Shown here: one piece after another, positions 45,515 through 53,875 of the stretch
Numbering within the stretch: position 1 is the first letter of the stretch
How the letters are laid out: each line of letters opens with the position of its first letter
Assembly: GCF_021234875.1 (NCBI RefSeq)
Contig: NZ_JAJQVM010000032.1
Coordinates: forward strand, 1-62,670
Length of the DNA: 62,670 bases
Direction of reading: 5' to 3'
Source of the DNA: Marinibactrum halimedae
GTDB lineage: Bacteria > Pseudomonadota > Gammaproteobacteria > Pseudomonadales > Cellvibrionaceae
The notes under the pieces: generated by a model
Told to the model about the DNA's origin: nothing
The model's input: only the letters and a program-made list of their open reading frames with translations
Databases searched by the model: none
Translations under genes and position numbers: made by a program

Positions 45515-46563
45515 CCGTTGGCCCCCCAGTCTGCGCGGTTCACTTTTAAGTGGGTTTCAAAGCCGGTGTCGTTATCAAACCGATGGGTGCAATGCACCAC
45601 CTGGTATCGGCCCGCTAATCGGCGCGATACACCGGTAATCTCCACTTCACGACCGCTGTGCAACAGGGCTTCCCCCTGACACACCACCGAACCTTGCACA
45701 AAGCGTTTGGCTTGGCGGTGAAAATGCGCTTTCGCGTACGCTTCGGCCTCGGCGTTGCTGCGAGCAAAGGGGTGGGGAACCGACTCATCGCTGCCCCATT
45801 GCAACTCATGCAATTGATGCGCAGCGCTGGTGGCCGCCGGAGCCGGCTCGATCTGTTCGGCTTCGTAATTCGTTTCTTCATTGTCGGCGACGTTAAAACC
45901 GGAGACGGTGGTCAGCGTAGGTTGATGATTGACGTCGACGAGTAGTTTGATTTTCAGGGCGTTATCGTCGGCATCCACCTGCACGGGCTCTGGGTCCTCC
46001 TGCTCAGGCTTCGCGCGTAGTTGGCCATTTTCCAACCGCAGAGCAATATCGAATCGAGCCAGTAAGCGCAGTAAAAACGCGAGATGGCTTTCGTTTAATT
46101 GGTGCCAGTGGCTGGTTAATGTCGAGACATTCACATCCGGGGTTAGGCCGGCATCGCTGGCCACGGCTGAGATGACGTCGTTGGGGCTCATATCTTCGAA
46201 GGCTCGGCTGCCTCGGGTGCGAGCCAGTTTGTGCAATCCGTCCTGCAACAGCAGGGCAAGGGTGGGGGCGCCTTCGCCGTATTGTTCTTCAATGGCGGTG
46301 ATGTCGCCGATAAACAGTGAGGTATCGTCCTCTTCGCCCATGAGAATTTCCACTTCGGTGCCCAGCGATAAATCCGCGAGGGTGAAATCCGGGTCGTCTT
46401 CACCCTCTGGTCGGCCCCAGTTACTTAGGGTTAATTCCGCGTGAGCACAGCCGCTGAGGGGAAGGTTCACCACCATTCCCACGAGTGCATCGTGCAAATC
46501 GTCGCGGGTTTCGCCATTCACGCGGAAGTTGGGTCGGGTGCTGACAAAAGCGGCGTCGGACAT
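45511..46563 (-). CDS. Phage late control gene D-like protein (gp27-like spike hub, Afp8 N-terminal half)
   Basis: 350 residues from the ATG at 46563 (AGGAA ribosome binding site); a TTG at 46566 precedes it. The sequence shows the gpD/VgrG hub fold: GMVVNLPLSGCAHAELTLSNWG, EILMGEEDDTSLFIGDITAI near 75-95, SRAFEDMSPNDVISAVASDAGL, then the paired-domain SHLAFLLRLLARFDIALR block and the C-terminal RYQVVHCTHRFD. It would form the trimeric hub that carries the needle on the baseplate. The gene overlaps gpV by 4 bp. Confidence 0.85.
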   Translation of the reverse strand: MSDAAFVSTRPNFRVNGETRDDLHDALVGMVVNLPLSGCAHAELTLSNWGRPEGEDDPDFTLADLSLGTEVEILMGEEDDTSLFIGDITAIEEQYGEGAPTLALLLQDGLHKLARTRGSRAFEDMSPNDVISAVASDAGLTPDVNVSTLTSHWHQLNESHLAFLLRLLARFDIALRLENGQLRAKPEQEDPEPVQVDADDNALKIKLLVDVNHQPTLTTVSGFNVADNEETNYEAEQIEPAPAATSAAHQLHELQWGSDESVPHPFARSNAEAEAYAKAHFHRQAKRFVQGSVVCQGEALLHSGREVEITGVSRRLAGRYQVVHCTHRFDNDTGFETHLKVNRADWGANG

Positions 46564-46614
46564 CAATTCGGGTTCCTTAAAGTTGGGGTTCCTTAAGTGA
46601 GCGTTCGATGAGGT

Positions 46615-46782
46615 TCAGTCAACCAACAGCCGTTCTTGGCGTTGGCGAATGCGATCAAGGGTCTCAGAGAGCTCAATTTCCGCCACCGATAACGGCTGTT
46701 GATGGGCACTAGGATGGGCTTCCGTTGACTCCACCACGGGCGCTTGAATATCGGCGATCACTTCATTAATAAACACAGGCAT
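46615..46782 (-). CDS. Small DUF5908-like eCIS protein (55 aa, Afp6-position)
   Basis: This 55-residue frame starts MPVFINEVIADIQAPVVEST and ends SETLDRIRQRQERLLVD. The start 'MPxxINExxI' and C-terminal charged helix match the tiny DUF5908 proteins that lie between the gpD and Afp7 genes in many eCIS clusters. AAAGGA lies 8 bases before the ATG, and the gene sits in the expected slot (Afp6-like). The function is unknown; the size suggests a linker or assembly peptide. Confidence 0.7.
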   Translation of the reverse strand: MPVFINEVIADIQAPVVESTEAHPSAHQQPLSVAEIELSETLDRIRQRQERLLVD

Positions 46783-46793
46783 CTGTCATTCCT

Positions 46794-46842
46794 TTCGTTA
46801 TTCGTTATTCGTTATTCGTTATTCGTTATTCGCTATTCGTTT
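46794..46842. repeat. Seven heptamer tandem repeats (TTCGTTA)
   Basis: Five exact TTCGTTA units are followed by TTCGCTA and TTCGTTT with no gaps. The array lies upstream of the DUF5908-like gene's ribosome binding site (minus strand, TAACGAA units), between it and the stop of the Afp7-like gene. A heptamer array shifts spacing but not obviously any frame, so length changes could tune expression of the downstream gene. Confidence 0.85.
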
Positions 46843-46870
46843 TCGATACTGTCGTTTTTGTTGTTTACCT

Positions 46871-48142
46871 TCAGTCAAACCCCACGCCGGGTGGGATGGG
46901 CGGTGGAGGCCGATTTGATGAATCACGTGAAGGACGACTGCCTTGTGGAATATCGCGTAATGGCGTGCTGCCATTAATCGTGCTGCTATTAATAATGTCA
47001 CCGGCATTCAGAGGGTGTGCTTTTGCTCCGCCTGTCGAAGACGCCCCCGTTGGGCTGAATGCCCCCGGAATGTTGGTGCCCAATTGATCTGAGGCGCCAA
47101 ATCGAAACGCCGGGGTAGGGGCATGAGGTTGACCGGGTAGAGACGGAATACCTTGGCTGTTACCGACTCCTTTTAGTTGTACCGCCGAAGACATGGGCTG
47201 TGAGGGCACGGCCACCAATGGGCCACTGGGAAAACGCGGGTTTTCACAGCCATTAAACAACGCCGTTTCCCGCCAAGGTTGTGCTTTTTGGTTCCCACTA
47301 CTGCCGGGCAGAGGTTGTGTGTTTTGATTGGGGGCCAGTGCGGCGGCTTTCTCGGCTCCGGCGCCTTCTGCGTCGGTCAGCGCATCACCGGCAGGTGCTT
47401 CGTCGCCTCCACCACCGGGGCCGTCTCTGTTGTCTCCTACTGCACTGTCTCCGCCCGCACCGTCACCACCGGGGTTACCACTCCCCGCACCGGATTTGTC
47501 GTCATTATTGCCCGTAGGGGTGAGCGTTGGCGGGTCACTGGTTTCGGCTGCCGCCACGCCGTCGGTTCGTTGCCGAAATTGAAAGCGGTCTTCTTTCAGT
47601 TTTAACGACAAGGTGGCGCGCAAGGGGCGGCCTTCTTTCGAGAAGAAATCTAGGGTTTCGTCGTAACTTTCAATTAGCCCCACAAACTCAAAACTGCCCC
47701 ACTGGAACAAACAGCGCTTGGGGGCTTTTTTGCGATTGTTGGAGGCCGCTTGAGGTTTAAGGAAGGTCTCGGCAATTTTTTTCGTGAGGTTGCGAACATC
47801 CGAACCCTGCTCAATTTGATTGGCACGGCTGCCTGAAGACCCAGCATCGGTGGGGCTGCTGCTTGCCTCGCTGCCAGAGCCGGTAGAGTCCGATTCTTCC
47901 GTTGATTCTGAAGACGCCATATAGGTGGTATCAAAGAGTAATTCAACGGTTAAGGTCGACGAGCTTTTGTCGACAAATTGCGCGGCGCGGCTGTTGCCGT
48001 TGCGTTGATTTTCTTTCAACGTGTTCGATAAGCTCACCTTTAAGGAGGTGGGGTTGAACTGAACGTCGATGGCCTCGTCGGTTTGGGGCGTGTCGTTATT
48101 GCCCGTGACGGGGATGAGTTTGCCGCGTTCGGGGTGGCTCAT
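46871..48142 (-). CDS. Afp7/Pvc7-like CIS tube-adaptor protein
   Basis: 423 residues. The N-terminal ~200 match the CIS tube-domain family: FNPTSLKVSLSNTLKENQR, a TVELLFDTTYM segment, KKAPKRCLFQWGSFEFVG near 145-160, and FFSKEGRPLRATLSLKLKEDRFQF. These bridge the end of the tube to the spike or baseplate. Two low-complexity segments follow: Ser/Glu/Asp-rich (~80-110) and Gly/Asp/Ala-rich (~225-275). The C-terminus is proline-rich. The LysM domain often found at the C-terminus of Afp7 is not visible. ATGA overlap with the preceding tube gene. Confidence 0.78.
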   Translation of the reverse strand: MSHPERGKLIPVTGNNDTPQTDEAIDVQFNPTSLKVSLSNTLKENQRNGNSRAAQFVDKSSSTLTVELLFDTTYMASSESTEESDSTGSGSEASSSPTDAGSSGSRANQIEQGSDVRNLTKKIAETFLKPQAASNNRKKAPKRCLFQWGSFEFVGLIESYDETLDFFSKEGRPLRATLSLKLKEDRFQFRQRTDGVAAAETSDPPTLTPTGNNDDKSGAGSGNPGGDGAGGDSAVGDNRDGPGGGGDEAPAGDALTDAEGAGAEKAAALAPNQNTQPLPGSSGNQKAQPWRETALFNGCENPRFPSGPLVAVPSQPMSSAVQLKGVGNSQGIPSLPGQPHAPTPAFRFGASDQLGTNIPGAFSPTGASSTGGAKAHPLNAGDIINSSTINGSTPLRDIPQGSRPSRDSSNRPPPPIPPGVGFD

Positions 48143-48684
48143 GGCGTTTGCCCCCCAGAGCTGGTGTCATCGGCCGGTGCGGGTGCCGCGCGTTCCAGTT
48201 CTAACCCTTCATGCACCAAATGCACTTCTTCAATGGCCACTTGATTGGCCGTGGAATTTAAATCAGGCCCTTTGAATTTGGTGGGTAGTACGCCCGCGAG
48301 CTTCCAAGTCATCACCACCTGTTCTTGGGTTTTCAGCTCGGTTTTATTGTTGGAGCCTGAGGTGCGTTGAACGGCGGTTGGGTTACCCAGTACTTCGATT
48401 TCGCCATGCAGGCGATAGCCATAGTTGGCCCCACGGGTGGTGGCGTCAAACCACGACCACAAATCATTCATGGTGGTGACCCCTCGTTTCAGAATCATCG
48501 GGGCGAATTTGGTGATGCCTATGCGTTGCAGTTCTCCCCAGTTTCGGCCGCCTTCGTTGAGGGTTTTGGGTTCCATGGTGACTTCAAACCCCGTCACTTC
48601 ACTGAAATGACCACTGCACAACAAATGATTGTTATCACTTTGATAGAGGCTCACGCGGAAGCGAAACGGGACGAACTCAGACAT
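48139..48684 (-). CDS. Second tail tube protein (gp19-like, Afp5-like)
   Basis: 181 residues from the ATG at 48684, chosen for AGGAGG 8 bases upstream; an earlier in-frame start at 48723 would lie further inside the preceding sheath-like gene. It has the gp19/Hcp-like tube pattern: a beta-strand start (VPFRFRVSLYQS), FSEVTGFEVTMEPKTLNEGGRNWGE, the KFAPMILKRGVTTMNDLW block and VMTWKLAGVLPTKFKGPDLN. It probably forms the terminal ring of the inner tube beside the baseplate. It overlaps the next gene (Afp7-like) by 4 bp and the previous one by 8 bp. Confidence 0.85.
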   Translation of the reverse strand: MSEFVPFRFRVSLYQSDNNHLLCSGHFSEVTGFEVTMEPKTLNEGGRNWGELQRIGITKFAPMILKRGVTTMNDLWSWFDATTRGANYGYRLHGEIEVLGNPTAVQRTSGSNNKTELKTQEQVVMTWKLAGVLPTKFKGPDLNSTANQVAIEEVHLVHEGLELERAAPAPADDTSSGGQTP

Positions 48685-50224
48685 CGCCAGTGCCTCCTGA
48701 AGTCTTCCACGCACCCCTGGCATTACTGAACGTTAAACGGATGCGTTCAATGGGCAACGCGGGGGCGATGGCAATCTCAAAGACCATGACCCCGTCGCCA
48801 GACTCGTTTGACGCGGGTAAGTGAGGTTGAATATGAAAGGCCTCGTCAACAGTGCGACCACGCAAGGCACCCCGTTGATAAAGATTCCGAAAGAACGTGT
48901 CTAAAATCAGCCGTGGTCTCGGGTCGCGATAATCCACATTAAAAATCAGCTGTTCTCCCAACGCTCGAAGGGAGCGTTGCAGGTAGCCCAAAAACCGTTG
49001 CACTTCCGCTGAGCGATAGCCGCCGTAACGGCGGTCGTTCAGGCCGGTGTTGATGTCTTCAGGTGGCAGTGCCGGTACACATAAACGTTCGTCGTCCAAG
49101 CGCAGGGCGCCTCGGTGAAACCGCAGCACACTCACCCCCGGAGCGTGGCGTAAATCTAACGCTTGTGAGAGCGACAAGTGAGGAAAAGGACGTGCAGAGG
49201 CGACCAGTGGCGCTTCGGCAACGGATACCCAAATACCTTCTCGCTGGGCCATGGCGGCTTGCTTGCCGGTGATAATACCGACGCTGCTGCGCAGGGGGCG
49301 ATCGGGTGCGCGCAAGTAGGGAAAGACCAGCTGCAATTGCCGTAATCGGTGGGCATCATTGCGTTGTTTCAGCTGTTCGAGCCACTCGGTCGCGGTGGGG
49401 TCGACTTGCGGTGATTGCGCGGCATTTTCCGCCACGGGCGCATAGGACAGTGGCAGTGAGAGCACCCATTGCCAATCTGGTCGCGCCTTTGCACTCCGTT
49501 GCAGTAAACCTTTTAGTACATCGGAAAACGGTAAGGGGTCAGGGGCATCGGGCAGTTCATTGCTGTGTCGACGTTCTCGGTGATTGTCTTGCGTCACTTG
49601 ATTGTAAACTTGAGCACAAGGCCGAAATTGTGGGTCGGGGTTGGCGAGACGCACCCGAGGCACATCCGGAAGCTGAGCCGGTATTTGCAAGCGCTCAAGG
49701 TCTGGGCAGGCCACCGTGCCAATACGAGGTAGGATGAACAGGGTGGCCAACCCTCGCAACGTTTGTACATCGTGAAGTTGGGTCTGCTCTGTTGGGAAAA
49801 AGCCCGCTTGCCGCTCGTCTTCTGGAATTTTGACCACCCAAAGTTTGACGCCGCCATTGGCAAAAAAGTCATCCACGCACGGCGCCAGCCAAGGACGACC
49901 GCCCGCCAGCACACTTTGGTATTGGGTGCGACCGTTCAGGGCGGAGGGAAAAAGGTCATGAAATTCGGCGCGACTGTAAATGGGAATGGGGAGGTGCGAA
50001 AGCGACGCCAAAGGTTCTTGAGCCACCCCGGATTGCAGTTGACGCACGTGATCGCCAAAGCCAACCCGTTCGAGTTCATCCAGTAACGTAGGCATGGCCA
50101 ACAAGCGATCCACATTCACACGCCCTGGGCAGTGCCCAAGAAACGCCACCTCTAACGCCACTGTTTTTGGCCGGTTGGGCCGTGGCGTGAGAAGAATGCG
50201 TGCGGCGAATCGTTCCTGTGTCAT
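48677..50224 (-). CDS. Second sheath-like protein (Afp3/4-like, diverged)
   Basis: 515 residues. The C-terminal ~110 residues align by eye with the main sheath (VQRFLGYLQRSLRALGEQLIF against RRYFLYLERSIEKSTQWVVF, then a LILDTFFRNLYQRGALRG block against LTIDGFLYNEWANGRLLG). The N-terminal part (PNRPKTVALEVAFLG, AEFHDLFPSAL) is divergent, and much of the usual sheath insertion domain is missing. Some eCIS systems carry several sheath paralogues, used at the baseplate-proximal end or as length adaptors. The gene lies between the two tube genes. GGAGG precedes the ATG. Confidence 0.75.
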   Translation of the reverse strand: MTQERFAARILLTPRPNRPKTVALEVAFLGHCPGRVNVDRLLAMPTLLDELERVGFGDHVRQLQSGVAQEPLASLSHLPIPIYSRAEFHDLFPSALNGRTQYQSVLAGGRPWLAPCVDDFFANGGVKLWVVKIPEDERQAGFFPTEQTQLHDVQTLRGLATLFILPRIGTVACPDLERLQIPAQLPDVPRVRLANPDPQFRPCAQVYNQVTQDNHRERRHSNELPDAPDPLPFSDVLKGLLQRSAKARPDWQWVLSLPLSYAPVAENAAQSPQVDPTATEWLEQLKQRNDAHRLRQLQLVFPYLRAPDRPLRSSVGIITGKQAAMAQREGIWVSVAEAPLVASARPFPHLSLSQALDLRHAPGVSVLRFHRGALRLDDERLCVPALPPEDINTGLNDRRYGGYRSAEVQRFLGYLQRSLRALGEQLIFNVDYRDPRPRLILDTFFRNLYQRGALRGRTVDEAFHIQPHLPASNESGDGVMVFEIAIAPALPIERIRLTFSNARGAWKTSGGTGDV

Positions 50225-50248
50225 TCGTTGATGGCCTCCGTGTATGGC

Positions 50249-50350
50249 CTTTCGTTAATCGAGCTTTCGTTAATCGCGTTAAATGAACCTTGTTTTTGCT
50301 AGAACTGCTCTTGTTCGAGCTGTGTTTGCTTGAACTACTCTTGCTCGATG
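50249..50350. repeat. Two nested tandem duplications after the tube gene
   Basis: CTTTCGTTAATCGAG and CTTTCGTTAATCGCG stand side by side at 50249-50278. Then a ~30-bp unit (TTGTTTTTGCTAGAACTGCT... at 50290) is repeated imperfectly from 50321. The second copy overlaps the last codons of the tube gene (stop at 50335), so the repeat edits the protein's C-terminus. Confidence 0.65.
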
Positions 50351-50793
50351 TATTCAACTGACAGCACCAATTCCTCAATGGCGACATCGCTGCCGCCTTT
50401 GGCCGTGAGAGTGGGGCCGGTCCATTTGATGGGCATGGCTTTTTTTAATTTCCATGTCACGACTGCCGTATCGCTGGTTGGGTCTTCGCTTTTGAGTTTG
50501 ATGGTGACGTCTTTTTTGGAAATCACACCGGCGCGCACTTCATCCAGCCAACTGTTGATGTTACTGGCCCCCACAACGCCACGTTTTAAGGTCACGTCGC
50601 CGGCTTTATTGATGGCCGGCACTTTGGTGCAATAATTGGTAGGGGCGTTGCCACGGCGGTATTCGGCAATGGTGACTTCGGCATTGAGGTTGGAGACTTC
50701 TGAAAAGCCTCCTGCGATGTCGCCTTCGGTGCCATCGCCTAGGTCCACTAAATAGTTAAAAACGCTGTACGGAGTTTCTCGAAACTGTGCCAT
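50335..50793 (-). CDS. Major inner tube protein (gp19/Hcp-like, Afp1-like)
   Basis: 152 residues, the size of Afp1/gp19 tube monomers. Motifs: YSVFNYLVDLGDG, GGFSEVSNLNAEVTIAEYRRGNA, KAGDVTLKRGVVGASNINSWLDEVRAG, AVVTWKLKKAMPIKWTGPTL and AIEELVLSVEYIEQE. These are the paired beta-sheet segments that stack six-fold to form the rigid tube inside the sheath. The gene follows the main sheath gene, as in most eCIS. GGAG 8 bases before the ATG. Confidence 0.92.
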   Translation of the reverse strand: MAQFRETPYSVFNYLVDLGDGTEGDIAGGFSEVSNLNAEVTIAEYRRGNAPTNYCTKVPAINKAGDVTLKRGVVGASNINSWLDEVRAGVISKKDVTIKLKSEDPTSDTAVVTWKLKKAMPIKWTGPTLTAKGGSDVAIEELVLSVEYIEQE

Positions 50794-50892
50794 GAGGGGA
50801 TCTCCAATCCATATTCATAGAGAGGCCGGCCACACTAGAGCCGTCCACACTTAACCACTGCTATCTCGTTATGGTCATCTAACTACGGTTGT

Positions 50893-53061
50893 CTAACCAT
50901 TGCCGTCTGCGGTTTTCTGTCCGATTCGGAAAATCACAAACTCCGCTGGTTTCACCGCTGCCACGCCGATTTCACACACCAATCGGCCATTATCGATGTC
51001 GTTTTGGGTCATGGTGCTGCGATCGCAACGGACGAAATACGCGGTTTTGTCGGTGCCCAACAATCGGCCATTGGCCCATTCGTTGTACAAAAAACCATCG
51101 ATAGTGAGTCGAACGTTGTCCCATAAGCGCTCGTTATTGGGTTCAAACACCACCCATTGGGTGGATTTTTCGATGGAGCGCTCTAAATACAGAAAGTAGC
51201 GCCGCACATTGACGTATTTCCATTCCGGGTCCGTCGAGAGGGTGCGACCGCCCCACACCCGATTACCGCCACTGGTGAGGGTGCGTAAGCAATTGATGCC
51301 CGCCGGGTTCAGCAATTCTTGCTGGAAGTGGTTGATGTCTTGGGCAAATCGCAGTGCAGACACCACCGGCTCGTTGGCTGGGGGCTTATGAACACCCCGT
51401 TGCACGTCGGTGTTGGCATAGACCCCAGCGATAAAGCCAGAAGGGGGAAGAGCGAGGGTATCGGTAAGGCCACGAGGGTCGGTAGTAACGACCCAGGGGT
51501 AATACATGGCGAGACGCGAGTCATCAAATACGGCTCCTAGATTACGGGCCTCTGATAAGGCCATACCTTCGCGACTGTCGACAATGCCCACGCGATAGCG
51601 CATTTTTCGACAGTGCTTGCGCATCTCGGTGATGACACCTCGGTGATGGGTTTCGGACAAGGCCGCTGCGGCTGGGGTCGCAATGATGGCGATGTCTTCA
51701 ATGTCTTCCAGCGCTGCAAAAGCGGTGGAGCCGTCCACTTCATCGGTAACACCGGTATAGTGGGTGGTTTCTGGTTCAACGCCATCGTCGCCACCAGTGA
51801 GGGTAATCAGGTAACGAGGGCCGTCTAGATCCATTGGGTCGGAGGGGGCCATGGCGTCATCGTTGAACAAGTCGTACAACGCGGTCATGACTTCTCCAGC
51901 AGCAATGTCATTGGCGAATTCCACGCCTACAGGGCTTGATAGAGCATCAATGCGCTTGTTTGGCGTCATGGGCATCACGTCAATTAATGAGCCCGATCCT
52001 TCGTGACCCGTATTAATGGGGCCGTAGGTGTAAATGATAGGGTCATCTTTATCGCCATTGTGGACGGAAACAGAAAAGGTGCGTTGGGCGAGCTCTAAGC
52101 GAACAGACGGGGCCACTGTTGCTAGGGCGGATAAATACAAGGTACTGGAAGTCGTTATGCCGTCGTTTAAACCATTGTGATCTAGGGTGAATATTGTTCC
52201 AGCGCTATTAAGGGTCCCATAAAGATGGGTTAAAGCACCCCAACTATCTCCTCCGTAAAAGCTTGATAGATTCGTCGGTTCACTAAAGGTCAACATTGCT
52301 GCTGTGTCAGACACAAGCTCACCTACCGACGGGCGTCGTGCGGTAACGCGTGTATAAGTAATTGAGGTACCACCACCGTTCACCATATTAGCGATCACTA
52401 AATGATTGCCACCATCGACGATATCCGCCGCTGTGGTGGCCGTGGCGTCAGCGGCGGTAATCTCAGCGAGATCTTCGAGAATTTGGAAATTCCCCCCAAC
52501 ACGTCTGGCAATACACTGAATACCCATGGGAAAGCGTGCGCCATCGACGCTCCCATTGGCAATGGCATTGGCAGGCAGCCCGGTGGCATCAATGAAGACG
52601 ATATCGTCTTCGGCTGGCGCACTGGTAATGACCGACACCAACAGATTTTCGCTGTCGGCCCAGTTCACCTCTAGCGTGAAATTGCCCATGGCGCCTGGGA
52701 AGCGTGAACGAAACGTTACATGGCCATCGCTGTCGCTCACCGCAGATCGGCCATCTGACCCGCCGTCAGGGGCAAACGCCCTAGCAACAAACAGCTGCTT
52801 ACCGCCTTCATCAAAAAACGCTTTGGCGGCGAGTGCGGTGTAATTCACCGGCTGACTGCTGTCGCTGTAGTTGAGGTTGCTGATATCCCCGTAAATTCGT
52901 TGAAATTCGTTAAAACTGGTGACTACTTCAGGCCGCCCTCGAATCGGCCCAAAACGGGTTGGCCCCACCATGCCTGCCACACTGGTGCCGACACCTTCAA
53001 TGGATTTTGAGCGGAAGCTGACTTCCTCGACGTACACACCCGGTGCAAGATATTCAGGCAT
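50893..53061 (-). CDS. Contractile sheath protein (Afp2-like)
   Basis: 722 residues, somewhat long for a sheath subunit. The N-terminal core is typical (PEYLAPGVYVEEVSFRSKSI, EGVGTSVAGMVGPTRFGPI, FFDEGGKQLFVARAF). The C-terminal polymerisation domain is intact (LRTLTSGGNRVWGGRTLS, RRYFLYLERSIEKSTQWVVF, FVRCDRSTMTQNDIDNGRL, CEIGVAAVKPAEFVIFRIGQ). Residues ~150-430 form a large, poorly conserved insertion domain exposed outside the sheath. Contraction of this protein drives the tube. AAGGAG 6 bases upstream fixes the start. Confidence 0.93.
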   Translation of the reverse strand: MPEYLAPGVYVEEVSFRSKSIEGVGTSVAGMVGPTRFGPIRGRPEVVTSFNEFQRIYGDISNLNYSDSSQPVNYTALAAKAFFDEGGKQLFVARAFAPDGGSDGRSAVSDSDGHVTFRSRFPGAMGNFTLEVNWADSENLLVSVITSAPAEDDIVFIDATGLPANAIANGSVDGARFPMGIQCIARRVGGNFQILEDLAEITAADATATTAADIVDGGNHLVIANMVNGGGTSITYTRVTARRPSVGELVSDTAAMLTFSEPTNLSSFYGGDSWGALTHLYGTLNSAGTIFTLDHNGLNDGITTSSTLYLSALATVAPSVRLELAQRTFSVSVHNGDKDDPIIYTYGPINTGHEGSGSLIDVMPMTPNKRIDALSSPVGVEFANDIAAGEVMTALYDLFNDDAMAPSDPMDLDGPRYLITLTGGDDGVEPETTHYTGVTDEVDGSTAFAALEDIEDIAIIATPAAAALSETHHRGVITEMRKHCRKMRYRVGIVDSREGMALSEARNLGAVFDDSRLAMYYPWVVTTDPRGLTDTLALPPSGFIAGVYANTDVQRGVHKPPANEPVVSALRFAQDINHFQQELLNPAGINCLRTLTSGGNRVWGGRTLSTDPEWKYVNVRRYFLYLERSIEKSTQWVVFEPNNERLWDNVRLTIDGFLYNEWANGRLLGTDKTAYFVRCDRSTMTQNDIDNGRLVCEIGVAAVKPAEFVIFRIGQKTADGNG

Positions 53062-53083
53062 GATTTTCTCCTTTCAGTTGGGG

Positions 53084-53863
53084 TCAACTGGGGTTGAGTG
53101 TTAAGTGATCTCGCATTGCAGATCGCACAATCAAACGGTCACCGGGAATCACCTCTAACCCGATGGGATCTATAAAATCGTTAATGTCGGTCGGACTTTC
53201 GATATGGGCGACGGGCAAACTGGTTGGGTCGATGGGCGTTGTGCCATCAATAGAATCTTGTGCCTGAATAGACAGAGTGGCGTTGTAGTGCGTTTGGCCC
53301 TCCGCCAGCGGCGGTAGCTGTGGCCAGGGGATCACCAGTTCGCCACGGTAGTCCGCTTGTCCGATGTACTGCTGAGGTTGAGCTAGGCCCGGTACGGTGA
53401 TAGTCAATGTGGCCAGCGCCCATACGGCAGGCTCATTGTTGGATTGCCACCGCAGCGAGGCAAACAGCCCACCGACCGCTGTAACACGAGCCCCGATGGG
53501 GGTGGGGTAAAGAATAAGGCTACGACCCTCCGCCGTACCGACACTAATTGAAAACGAACGGGGGTTATAACGTCCTCTGGGGTCATGGATGTGACCAGAC
53601 AGCGGGTAGGGTGCCGTCACCACGAAATTCCGTTGGGTTTCACTCGCTCGGCCTTCAATGATTTCCCCTACCGGGTTACGCAATAAGCCAGTTTTTCCAG
53701 CGGTATTGATCACTCGTAAATCCGAGGGGCGGGTGTCCAATTGCAACTCAATGGTGTGATTTAGGCGGCGCATATTATCCGGGTTCGCGTCTGAGCTTCC
53801 GTCCAACCAATAAATCACATCTGAGGCATGCAACACGTTGGTTTCTAGAGGAATAATGTCCAT
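53084..53863 (-). CDS. eCIS-locus protein of unknown function, beta-rich (259 aa)
   Basis: 259 residues from the ATG at 53863; a GTG at 53872 is also in frame. It is beta-rich, with PYPLSGHIHDPRGRYNPRSFSI near 90, which looks like the surface-loop pattern of carboxypeptidase-regulatory-like or Ig-like domains. No family is recognised. It sits between the DUF4255 gene and the sheath gene, so a cap or collar role is possible. Soluble, no signal peptide. Confidence 0.6.
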   Translation of the reverse strand: MDIIPLETNVLHASDVIYWLDGSSDANPDNMRRLNHTIELQLDTRPSDLRVINTAGKTGLLRNPVGEIIEGRASETQRNFVVTAPYPLSGHIHDPRGRYNPRSFSISVGTAEGRSLILYPTPIGARVTAVGGLFASLRWQSNNEPAVWALATLTITVPGLAQPQQYIGQADYRGELVIPWPQLPPLAEGQTHYNATLSIQAQDSIDGTTPIDPTSLPVAHIESPTDINDFIDPIGLEVIPGDRLIVRSAMRDHLTLNPS

Positions 53864-53875
53864 TGCGTTCACGCC

